Below are positions 7,485 to 14,485 of a stretch of DNA of 15,544 nt, piece after piece. This stretch comes from Deltaproteobacteria bacterium. Its GTDB lineage: Bacteria; Desulfobacterota; JAENJC01. The position numbers were made by a program, and so were the translations under genes. The stretch is taken from positions 1 to 15,544 of the forward strand of contig JAENJC010000040.1 of the NCBI GenBank assembly GCA_016844545.1, written 5' to 3'. Each line of letters starts with the position of its first letter. The stretch's first letter is position 1. The notes under the pieces were generated by a model. It saw only the letters and a program-made list of their open reading frames with translations, made no database searches and had not been told where the DNA came from.

Positions 7485-8333
7485 ATGGAGAGGTTCAGCT
7501 TAAGCAGGATATTCTTTCACAGGTTTGTCAGGAACAGGCTTGCCCTGTCAGGGAGCGTTGTTGTCCTTATGCTGTTAGTGGTATCAATGGCAGCACCGAT
7601 TCTAGCCCCATACGATCCTTCAGATATAGATGTAAAGCAGATACTTATGGAGCCAACCCGTTCCCATTTACTGGGCACAGACCAGCTCGGAAGGGACGTC
7701 CTCTCAAGGATGATATGGGGCTCAAGGATATCGCTTAAGGTCGGGTTTGTCGCAGTAGGGATAGCAACAGTCATTGGGATACTCTTCGGCGCTGTTTCCG
7801 GTTATTACGGCGGATGGATCGATGGGATAATGATGAGGTTCGTGGACATAATGCTCTGTTTCCCGGCCTTCTTCCTTATCCTTGCAGTCATTGCATTTCT
7901 CGAACCATCAATATGGAACATCATGGTTGTCATAGGGATAACGGGCTGGATGGGGATTGCAAGGCTCGTGCGAGCGGAGTTCCTGAGCCTGAGAGAGAGG
8001 GAGTTCGTCATCTCTGCCAGGGCATTGGGTGCATCGGATGCCAGGATAATATTCCGGCATATACTTCCTAATTCTATGGCCCCGATCCTTGTATCGGCAA
8101 CTCTTGGGGTCGCAGGGGCGATACTCACAGAGTCTGCTCTGAGCTTCCTTGGAATCGGCGTCCAGCCCCCCACCCCAAGCTGGGGAAACATCCTTACAGC
8201 AGGCAAGGACAACATAGAGATAGCATGGTGGCTCTCATTATATCCGGGACTAGCGATACTTATAACGGTTCTTGGATACAACCTCTTGGGCGAAGGTATC
8301 AGGGATTCGTTAGACCCGAGACTGAAGATATAA
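7485..8333 (+). CDS. DppC/OppC-type ABC transporter permease (orphan)
   Basis: The 282-residue inner-membrane permease subunit belongs to the peptide/nickel ABC importer family. An OppC-type N-terminus (residues about 8-50, with NRLALSGSVVV and ILAPYDPSDID) leads to LLGTDQLGRDVLSRMIWGSR, then five further hydrophobic segments. The EAA loop that docks on the ATPase is FVISARALGASDARIIFRHI, and the family's C-terminal motif is ESALSFLGIGVQPPTPSWG. All hallmarks are present and the length is normal. The partner permease (DppB), ATPases and binding protein are not adjacent; the flanking genes are ntr genes and a YacP homologue, so partners must be encoded elsewhere or the gene is a remnant. The ATG at 7485 is chosen over the TTG at 7449 because of the promoter and the family's usual N-terminus. 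Confidence 0.9.
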   Translation: MERFSLSRIFFHRFVRNRLALSGSVVVLMLLVVSMAAPILAPYDPSDIDVKQILMEPTRSHLLGTDQLGRDVLSRMIWGSRISLKVGFVAVGIATVIGILFGAVSGYYGGWIDGIMMRFVDIMLCFPAFFLILAVIAFLEPSIWNIMVVIGITGWMGIARLVRAEFLSLREREFVISARALGASDARIIFRHILPNSMAPILVSATLGVAGAILTESALSFLGIGVQPPTPSWGNILTAGKDNIEIAWWLSLYPGLAILITVLGYNLLGEGIRDSLDPRLKI

Positions 8334-8336
8334 AAT

Positions 8337-8849
8337 ATGGCGACCCACATAATCATAGACGGATACAACCTTATCAGGCAGTCTTCGACCCTCGCAGGGA
8401 TAGATGCCAAAAATATGCAAAAAGGGCGTGAGACCCTTATAAACCGTCTTGCATCATATAAGGGGGTCAAGGGGTACGCAATTACGGTGGTCTTTGACGG
8501 CTGGAAGTCTGATAACGTCTCAGAGGGAAGGGAAAAGGTAAAGGGGATCAATGTTGTTTACTCAAAGTCCGGCGAGACAGCAGACGAGGTCATAAAGAGG
8601 ATGGCATCAAATCTCAGGGAAGGTGGTATAGTCATAACTGCTGACAATGATATAGCTGGGTTCGCAAGGAGGCAGGGGGCAGCGATAATAGAGCCGCAGG
8701 TGTTTGAGGAGAGGATGCAGATGGCGGCAATCTCAGAAATGAAAGGCGGGGAAGAGGATTACGAGTATCCGGTGAAGGGGAAGAAAGGGCCGTCAAAAAG
8801 GGTTCCGAAGGCGGACAGGAAGTCAATGCAGAAGCTGAAGAAACTCTAG
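8337..8849 (+). CDS. YacP-like NYN-domain protein (putative PIN-fold ribonuclease)
   Basis: The 170-residue protein opens with HIIIDGYNLIRQ, the NYN-domain signature with acidic D8 followed by N11. Further conserved pieces are VVFDGWKS, SGETADEVIKRM and VITADNDIAGFARRQGA, which supply the remaining acidic residues expected of a PIN-like metal-dependent nuclease site. The family (YacP/Rae1, formerly DUF901) includes Bacillus Rae1, a ribosome-associated endoribonuclease. Whether this homologue acts the same way is inference. The C-terminus is a basic lysine-rich tail (residues about 148-170) that could bind RNA. It starts 3 bp after the DppC stop with no clear ribosome binding site, so translation is probably coupled to the gene before it. 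Confidence 0.87.
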   Translation: MATHIIIDGYNLIRQSSTLAGIDAKNMQKGRETLINRLASYKGVKGYAITVVFDGWKSDNVSEGREKVKGINVVYSKSGETADEVIKRMASNLREGGIVITADNDIAGFARRQGAAIIEPQVFEERMQMAAISEMKGGEEDYEYPVKGKKGPSKRVPKADRKSMQKLKKL

Positions 8850-8890
8850 AGGCACTCGGCAGTCGAAGCAACCTAAAAAAGGAAAATAAC

Positions 8891-10969
8891 ATGGCAAAGA
8901 AAAGCACGGATATAAAGACCCGGCAGGCAAAGCCAAAGAAAAAACCCATGCCTGGCGGCAAAGAGAGGTTGGCAAAACCTCTCGTTCCGGTGAAAATAGA
9001 AAAGGAGGTCACCGGCTTCCCCATCATAGGGATGGGAGCTTCAGCCGGAGGACTTGAGGCCTTTGAGCAATTTTTTCGAGCTATGCCGCCTGATAGCGGG
9101 ATGGCCTTTGTATTGGTGTCCCACCTCGATCCGAGTCATGTGAGCCTCTTGACCGAGATCCTTCAGCGGAGCACCGCTATGCCGGTTGTCGAGGCGAAGG
9201 ACCAGATGGTGGTGGAACCTGACACGGTATATGTCATTCAGCCGAATAGGGAAATGGTTATATTTCGAGGCGTCCTCCATCTCAGTCTGCCGGAGGCCTC
9301 TCGCGGGCTTAGGATGCCGATAGATATATTTCTGCGTTCACTGGCAGACGAACAGGGTGAGCGGGCGATAGGCGTTATCCTCTCGGGCACCGGAACGGAC
9401 GGCACCCTGGGGCTGAGGGCCATTCATGGAGCAGGGGGAGTCTCCTTTGTGCAGGACCCTGCCAGCGCAAAATATGACGGCATGCCAGCCAACGCCATCA
9501 AATGCGGCCTCGCCATGTATGTGCTGCCTGCCGACAAGATGCCGGAACAGCTCCTGACCTATGTGAAGACCCTCTTCAGCCACAAGATAAAACCTGTGAC
9601 CCCTGCACCTGCCGTAAAAAGCGCCCAGAACAAGATATTGCTTATCCTCCGATCCAGCACAGGCCATGATTTTTCATTGTATAAGCAGAGCACTATAGGA
9701 CGCAGGATAGATCGGAGGATGACCGTCCACGGCATATATGACCTTAATGCCTATGCCCGTTATCTACAGGAGAACCCCCAGGAGGGGCAACTCCTTTTCA
9801 AGGAACTGCTCATCAACGTGACAAGTTTCTTCAGAGACCCGGAGGCATTTGAAGCGCTGAAGAAAGATATCCTGCAGAAAATCCTTGCCCACAAACCGGA
9901 GAATTATGTATTCAGGGTCTGGGTGGCAGGTTGCGCCACAGGGGAAGAGGCTTACTCAATTGCCATCCTCTTAAAGGAATTCATGGATGAGGCCAAAAGC
10001 GAGTTTAAAGTCCAGATATACAGCACTGACATTGATGACGACGCTATAGCAGCCGCCCGCTCCGGCTTCTATACACCCAATATCGCAATTGATGTCTCCC
10101 CGGAGAGGCTGCGCCGCTTCTTCGTCAAAGAGGAGACAGGATATCAGGTCAAGAAGGATATCCGTGAAATGATTATATTTGCAATTCAGAATGCGATCAA
10201 GGACCCGCCATTTACCAAGCTGGACCTCGTCAGCTGCCGGAACCTCCTCATCTATCTCGAGACTGAACTACAGAATCGCCTGATTAATGCGTTTCATTAT
10301 GCATTGAAGCCGGGCGGGGTCCTGTTCCTCAGCTCCTCGGAGAGCATCGGAAATCTGACCGACCTTTTCAGACCGGTCAACAAAAAGTGGAAGTTTTACC
10401 AGGTCAAGCCCTCTTGTGCCCTGACGCATCCGTTTTCGAAGGGCGGCATTCCCTTGGCAGGAGACCAAACCAGGAAGAGTTTGGGCGTACCTGAAGAGAA
10501 GGCAAAGGAGGCCAACTTTGCAGAACTCACCAAAATGGCCCTGCTCCAGTCCTATGCGCCTCCATCTGTGGTCACTGATGAGAAAGGGAACGCTCTCTAT
10601 GTTCATGGAGATACCGGGAAATACCTGCGACCTGCGCCTGGCCATGCGACCCTGAACATCCTCGCAATGGCGCGCGAGGGTTTGCAGATGGAACTGCGCA
10701 CTGCCCTTCACACTGCTGCCGCGAAAAAGAAGGAGGTGGTCTGCAAAAAGCTGTCAGTCAGGACGGATGGCGGCATGCGGGAACTGAACCTTATTGTAAG
10801 ACCGCTCACAGACACGGACATGATACAGGGACTGCTGATAGTGAGCTTCCTGGATATAGAGACTCCGCCACAGGGAAGAAGAGACAGAAGTAAAAAGACT
10901 GCCGGGCCAGGAGAGGCGAAGCGAGTGAAGGAGGTTGAACAGGAGCTCCTGTTGAACAGGAGCTACTAG
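8891..10969 (+). CDS. CheB-CheR hybrid, N-terminal part of a frameshifted CheB-CheR-PAS-PAS gene
   Basis: The 692 residues carry a basic N-terminal tail (1-38), then a CheB methylesterase domain (about 42-230) with the catalytic triad S51 (GASAGG), H78 (VSHLD) and D170 (SGTGTDGTLG). A CheR methyltransferase domain (about 245-505) follows, with RRIDRRM, NVTSFFRDP, the SAM-binding GCATGEEAYS (347-356), STDID and SCRNLLIYL. A PAS-like segment (about 545-655) leads to the start of a coiled coil, EVEQELL. The frame then runs into a stop at 10967-10969 because a 17-bp block (10934-10950) is repeated at 10951-10967. Without one copy the frame continues as EQELLDAKENLQATIEE and runs to 11925, giving a normal 1005-residue hybrid. 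AAGGA lies 7 nt before the ATG. Such hybrids act as stand-alone sensory regulators; their methylation targets are mostly unknown. Confidence 0.9.
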   Translation: MAKKSTDIKTRQAKPKKKPMPGGKERLAKPLVPVKIEKEVTGFPIIGMGASAGGLEAFEQFFRAMPPDSGMAFVLVSHLDPSHVSLLTEILQRSTAMPVVEAKDQMVVEPDTVYVIQPNREMVIFRGVLHLSLPEASRGLRMPIDIFLRSLADEQGERAIGVILSGTGTDGTLGLRAIHGAGGVSFVQDPASAKYDGMPANAIKCGLAMYVLPADKMPEQLLTYVKTLFSHKIKPVTPAPAVKSAQNKILLILRSSTGHDFSLYKQSTIGRRIDRRMTVHGIYDLNAYARYLQENPQEGQLLFKELLINVTSFFRDPEAFEALKKDILQKILAHKPENYVFRVWVAGCATGEEAYSIAILLKEFMDEAKSEFKVQIYSTDIDDDAIAAARSGFYTPNIAIDVSPERLRRFFVKEETGYQVKKDIREMIIFAIQNAIKDPPFTKLDLVSCRNLLIYLETELQNRLINAFHYALKPGGVLFLSSSESIGNLTDLFRPVNKKWKFYQVKPSCALTHPFSKGGIPLAGDQTRKSLGVPEEKAKEANFAELTKMALLQSYAPPSVVTDEKGNALYVHGDTGKYLRPAPGHATLNILAMAREGLQMELRTALHTAAAKKKEVVCKKLSVRTDGGMRELNLIVRPLTDTDMIQGLLIVSFLDIETPPQGRRDRSKKTAGPGEAKRVKEVEQELLLNRSY
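10934..10967 (+). repeat. 17-bp tandem duplication that frameshifts the CheB-CheR-PAS gene
   Basis: Copy 1 is GTTGAACAGGAGCTCCT (10934-10950) and copy 2 is GTTGAACAGGAGCTACT (10951-10967), one mismatch in 17. Seventeen is not a multiple of three, so the second copy shifts the frame and brings a TAG into play at 10967-10969. Deleting either copy restores an uninterrupted frame. Confidence 0.95.
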
Positions 10970-11118
10970 ATGCGAAAGAGAACCTTCAGGCAACCATAGA
11001 GGAGTCTCAGGCATCCAATGAAGAGCTGAAATCCGCCAACGAGGAGCTTCAATCTACCAACGAAGAGCTTCAGTCCACCAACGAGGAGCTTGAGACCTCG
11101 AAGGAGGAGATACAGTCG

Positions 11119-11925
11119 GTGAATGAAGAGCTTTTGACTGTCAATTCGGAATTGCAGGCCAAGATCGAGCAGCTTGCCGGATTGCAGAACGACATGAAGA
11201 ACCTCTTGGACAACACTAATATAGGGACTATATTTGTAGATGAAAATCTGGCCATCAGGCGATTCTCCCGCGAGGCCGTAAAGGTTTATCGCCTTCTTAC
11301 CTCAGATACGGGCCGCCCATTAAGCGATATCAAGTCTAATATTGATGGGATTGACCTTGTTGAAGAGGCGCAGGCCGTACTCGCTTCCCTCGTTCCCAGA
11401 GAAAAGGAGGTACGGACGACAGCGAATGATTACTACCTTGTCAGAGTCATGCCCTATCGCACCCTTGACAACGTCATCGCAGGGGTGGTGCTGACCTTTA
11501 CAGAGATCACCCGTCTCAAAAAGGTTGAGGATGAAATTCGAGTTGCTAAAGCCTATGCCGAAAATATCGTTGATACGGTCCGAGAGCCGTTGATCGTCCT
11601 GGATAGCGAGTTAAAGGTCCTCTCAGCCAGTAGAGTTTTTTACCAGACATTTAAGCTCTTGCCGGGTGATGCTATCGGTCGCTATTTATACGACCTTGGC
11701 AACCGCCAGTGGGATATCCCCAAGTTACGGGAATTGCTGGGAACTATTTTGCCGAAGGAGACGAGTTTTGACAATTTAGAGATAGAGCACGATTTTCAAG
11801 GGGTAGGGAGAAGGAAGTTGCTGATGAATGCACGATGCATGATAGAAAAGACGGGGCATCCGCAGTTAATCCTCCTTGCAATGGAAGATATTACTGACCG
11901 CACTACGAAGACTCAGAGAGCTTAG
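11119..11925 (+). CDS. PAS-PAS C-terminal part of the frameshifted CheB-CheR hybrid
   Basis: This frame is open from 10939. It encodes the remaining coiled coil (repeated ANEELQST/TNEELQST/NEELETS heptads, about 10969-11190) and two PAS domains (about 11194-11520 and 11550-11900, the second ending MEDITDR). The coiled coil followed by PAS is the usual continuation of CheB-CheR hybrids, so it belongs to the same ancestral gene as 8891-10969. If translated separately, the first usable start is the GTG at 11119, which has AAGGAGG (11101-11107) 11 nt upstream; this lies within coding repeats and may be coincidence. That product would be 268 residues with almost no coiled coil. The stop overlaps the ribosome binding site of the hybrid kinase that follows. 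Confidence 0.8.
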   Translation: MNEELLTVNSELQAKIEQLAGLQNDMKNLLDNTNIGTIFVDENLAIRRFSREAVKVYRLLTSDTGRPLSDIKSNIDGIDLVEEAQAVLASLVPREKEVRTTANDYYLVRVMPYRTLDNVIAGVVLTFTEITRLKKVEDEIRVAKAYAENIVDTVREPLIVLDSELKVLSASRVFYQTFKLLPGDAIGRYLYDLGNRQWDIPKLRELLGTILPKETSFDNLEIEHDFQGVGRRKLLMNARCMIEKTGHPQLILLAMEDITDRTTKTQRA

Positions 11926-11936
11926 GAGAAAAAGAG

Positions 11937-13628
11937 ATGAAAGATCAGAAGAAGCCTGAGGAAAATAGAAAGAGCAAATTATATCTGAGGGATGAAGCGG
12001 AAGAGAAACTGGCAGAAATCATAGGTGCTGTTTCGGAGACGCCTGCGGTAACCTATGCAAAGCTTGTCCACGAACTCCAGGTACATCAGTTTGAGCTTGA
12101 AGTTCAGAACGAGGAGCTTAAAAGGGCGGAACTCTCGCTGGAGGAGTCCAGGGACAAATATCTTGACCTCTATGATTTTGCCCCGGTCGGCTACTTTACG
12201 ATAAACCATGCGGGTCGGATCTCCGAGGTGAACCTTACAGGGGCGAAGCTGCTGGGGGGTGAGCGTAAGCAGCTTATTGACAAGGGGTTTGCGCATTTTG
12301 TTGCACCTGATAACCTTTCCCTGTGGGAGCAGCATCAGATGAGCGTGTTGAAGTCGGAGGGAAAGCAGGGGTGCGAGCTGACGCTCAGACGAGAAGATTA
12401 CCGAACATTTTATGCCAGACTGGAAAGCATCAGGCTGGAAGACAGCAGCGGGACGCCTTTGATACGGACGGTTGTGAGCGATATCACTGAACTCAAGAAG
12501 GCGGAGGATGCGCTGCGAAACGCGCAGAGACTTGAATCTCTCAATGTATTGGCAGGAGGCATAGCTCACGACTTCAACAACCTCCTGAACGGCATCTACG
12601 GCTACATATTCCTGGCAAAAGAAGAGTCAAAAGCAGTCCCAGCCGCCGGCTTTCTTGAGAAGGCCCTGAACACCTTGAATAGGGCAAGAGGGCTTACTAA
12701 TCAGCTTATTACCTTTGCAAAAGGTGGCGATCCGCTTCCTAAAACAGGGGCCCTATTTCCGTTTATAAAGGATACAGCCCTATTTTCGCTGAGCGGCTCC
12801 GCAGTCTCTTGCCGGTTTAATATTCCCGATAACCTATGGCTCTGCAATTTTGACGAGGGGCAGATATCCCAGGTAATATCCAATCTGGTCATAAATGCCA
12901 AGGAGGCCATGCCTATGGGCGGCTCCATAGAAATCTCTGCGCGGAACGCCATAATCGGAGCTGGTGAACATGCAGCTCTCCCGCAAGGGAATTATGTCAA
13001 GGTATCCATAAAGGATTCAGGAGTCGGGATGCCCGAAAAGACTCTTTCACGTATATTTGACCCGTTCTTCTCGACTAAGGAAAAAGGGAGTGGTCTTGGC
13101 CTCGCCCTTTCCTATTCGATCGTAAAACGACATGGCGGATTTCTGGGTGTTGAATCGGAACCCGGCAAGGGGAGCACATTTCATATCTACTTGCCTGCCT
13201 CAAAAAACGTCAACGCTGCTGCAGCGCCGCTATCGGGATCCACTCACAAGGGGGCTGGAAGAATACTTCTTATGGATGATGAGGATTTCATAAGGGAATC
13301 CCTGGGTCACATTCTTGAATCTATGGGATATTCGGTGATGGGCACTAAAGATGGTCAAGAGGCATTGAATATTCTGGCAGAAGAGGAAGAATCGGGTCGT
13401 TCATTCGTTGCCGTAATCCTCGACCTTACTGTGAAGGGAGGGATGGGGGGGAGAGAGGCCATTGCTGAGATCCGCAAACTGAATCCCGGCATCCCGGTGT
13501 TTGTGTCCAGCGGCTATTCCGAAGATCCTGTAATATCAAGGCCAAACGAGTATGGTTTCACAGACAGCATCTGTAAGCCCTTCAATAAATCTGAACTGGC
13601 TGAGATGCTGAATCGTAATATGGTTTAA
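11937..13628 (+). CDS. PAS-domain hybrid histidine kinase with C-terminal receiver
   Basis: The 563-residue soluble protein has no membrane helix. A coiled-coil N-terminus (ELQVHQFELEVQNEELKRAE, about residues 45-70) leads to a PAS domain (about 75-185, beginning YDFAPVGYFTIN). The HisKA-like dimerisation domain follows, with phospho-acceptor H211 in LAGGIAHDFNNLLNGI. HATPase_c (about 300-420) has VISNLVINAKEAM, KDSGVGM and KGSGLGLALSYSIV. The C-terminal receiver (about 440-560) has MDDED, phospho-acceptor D496 (VILDLTVKGG) and the conserved lysine in CKPF. All catalytic motifs look intact. It starts 11 bp after the CheB-CheR-PAS gene, with AGGAG at 11924-11928 overlapping the previous stop, so the two are probably co-expressed and may share one signalling pathway. 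No separate output regulator lies nearby. Confidence 0.92.
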   Translation: MKDQKKPEENRKSKLYLRDEAEEKLAEIIGAVSETPAVTYAKLVHELQVHQFELEVQNEELKRAELSLEESRDKYLDLYDFAPVGYFTINHAGRISEVNLTGAKLLGGERKQLIDKGFAHFVAPDNLSLWEQHQMSVLKSEGKQGCELTLRREDYRTFYARLESIRLEDSSGTPLIRTVVSDITELKKAEDALRNAQRLESLNVLAGGIAHDFNNLLNGIYGYIFLAKEESKAVPAAGFLEKALNTLNRARGLTNQLITFAKGGDPLPKTGALFPFIKDTALFSLSGSAVSCRFNIPDNLWLCNFDEGQISQVISNLVINAKEAMPMGGSIEISARNAIIGAGEHAALPQGNYVKVSIKDSGVGMPEKTLSRIFDPFFSTKEKGSGLGLALSYSIVKRHGGFLGVESEPGKGSTFHIYLPASKNVNAAAAPLSGSTHKGAGRILLMDDEDFIRESLGHILESMGYSVMGTKDGQEALNILAEEEESGRSFVAVILDLTVKGGMGGREAIAEIRKLNPGIPVFVSSGYSEDPVISRPNEYGFTDSICKPFNKSELAEMLNRNMV

Positions 13629-13684
13629 TACCAAGTTGCTTTCAAATATCTACTATTCAGGCTTCTGAAAGCTTACTTGGTATT
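13627..13684. repeat. REP-like imperfect palindrome, unit 1
   Basis: The left arm AATACCAAGTTGCTTTCA (13627-13644) pairs with the right arm TGAAAGCTTACTTGGTATT (13666-13684) with one small bulge, around a 21-nt loop. It begins inside the TAA stop codon of the hybrid kinase. The left arm, read on through 13647, matches 17 of 21 positions of the inverted outer arm of the next palindrome (13709-13729), so the two units appear related and form a composite. Confidence 0.75.
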
Positions 13685-13738
13685 ATACCTGAGCATTCAA
13701 ATGTTCTTATTTGAATGCGAATTGGTATAAATTTTTTT
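13684..13738 (+). terminator. REP-like palindrome unit 2 with T-run: likely terminator after the hybrid kinase
   Basis: The perfect stem GCATTCAAAT (13693-13702) and ATTTGAATGC (13709-13718) with a 6-nt loop is extended by TATACC (13684-13689) pairing with GGTATA (13724-13729). Seven T residues follow at 13732-13738, giving an intrinsic-terminator shape for plus-strand transcription. The stem is AT-rich, so its strength is uncertain. The element overlaps the 3' end of plsY on the other strand and contains its stop codon. Confidence 0.6.
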
Positions 13739-14344
13739 CTCCGTCCCGTTCATCAACCTCTTAATATTTTCAAGATGTCTGAAGATGACCAGGATGGATA
13801 TAAGGCTTGCCAGAAGTAGGAATGGGAATGGCCTCATGGTATAGAAAACAGCTATAGGGATGACAGCGGCAGCAGCAACAGAAGCGGCGGATACATAACG
13901 TGATACGGCAAATACAATAATAAAGACAAGAAGGCCTATCCCTGTAGCCAGTGGAGAGGTCACAAGCAGGACGCCAAGGGCGGTTGCAACTCCCTTTCCT
14001 CCCTTGAATTCCAGGAATATCGAATATACATGCCCCAGGAAGGCCGACAGCCCCACAACGGCTGTCCAGTAATCGGAATCAAGAAGGAAGATGGCCAGGA
14101 CGGTTGGAACAACGCCCTTTATAACGTCCCCCAAAAGGGTAATGGCCCCGAACTTCTTGCCCATGGCCCTCGTTACGTTGGTAGCTCCTATGTTACCGCT
14201 ACCGACATTTCTGAGATCAACATTCCCGAAGTATTTTGCTAATATGACGCCCGTTGGGATAGAACCGATAAAATATGAGATTATGGAAAGGAATATGGTT
14301 GGAAGTAGGATAAAAAACCTCCGATTGCAAATTGAAAAATGCAC
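13697..14344 (-). CDS. plsY: Glycerol-3-phosphate acyltransferase PlsY
   Basis: This inner-membrane enzyme transfers an acyl group from acyl-phosphate to glycerol-3-phosphate, the first step of phospholipid synthesis. The family motifs are all present: SYFIGSIPTG with LAKYFG, NVGSGNIGATNVTR, and GHVYSIFLEFKGGKGVATALG, spread over about five membrane segments. Two oddities concern its ends. The only conventional start giving a full-length protein is a GTG at 14344 without a ribosome binding site, inside an inverted repeat; a perfect GGAGG (14322-14318) instead precedes an in-frame ATC (14311-14309), where the family's N-terminus would normally begin. The last residues (TNSHSNKNI) and the stop codon are encoded by a REP-like palindrome. 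It lies downstream of tRNA-Pro and may be co-transcribed with it. Confidence 0.92.
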   Translation of the reverse strand: MHFSICNRRFFILLPTIFLSIISYFIGSIPTGVILAKYFGNVDLRNVGSGNIGATNVTRAMGKKFGAITLLGDVIKGVVPTVLAIFLLDSDYWTAVVGLSAFLGHVYSIFLEFKGGKGVATALGVLLVTSPLATGIGLLVFIIVFAVSRYVSAASVAAAAVIPIAVFYTMRPFPFLLLASLISILVIFRHLENIKRLMNGTEKKIYTNSHSNKNI

Positions 14345-14387
14345 AATTAGATAAAGTCATTTTAATTTTGCAATTTCAATTTGCAAT
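14324..14387. repeat. AT-rich long inverted repeat between tRNA-Pro and plsY
   Basis: The left arm (14324-14349) and right arm (14362-14387) share a perfect 14-bp core, ATTGCAAATTGAAA (14324-14337) with TTTCAATTTGCAAT (14374-14387), then pair imperfectly around a 12-nt loop. On the minus strand the hairpin would follow the tRNA and end 2 nt before the GGAGG of plsY, with six T residues just after that. It could punctuate the tRNA-plsY transcript or affect plsY translation. It may equally be a dispersed repeat. Confidence 0.75.
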
Positions 14388-14396
14388 TTTAAGGTA

Positions 14397-14475
<79 letters not shown>

Positions 14476-14485
14476 ATCTTAAGAA

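Noticed and set aside
7805..8551. A 248-codon open frame on the minus strand across the DppC and YacP genes
   Set aside because: It lies entirely opposite two genes with clear family motifs, and its translation shows no domain-like pattern. It is a long antisense shadow.
10970..10999. ATG at 10970 with AGGAG 7 nt upstream, as a restart after the frameshift
   Set aside because: It is in the wrong frame and hits a stop after nine codons, so it cannot produce the PAS part.
11020..11130. Direct repeats of about 21 bp (NEELQST units) as a DNA repeat element
   Set aside because: They encode coiled-coil heptads that are standard in CheB-CheR-PAS hybrids. Protein structure explains the repetition.
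11979..12569. A 196-codon open frame on the minus strand opposite the hybrid kinase
   Set aside because: The plus strand encodes an unmistakable PAS-kinase. The antisense frame has no recognisable motif and no ribosome binding site of note.
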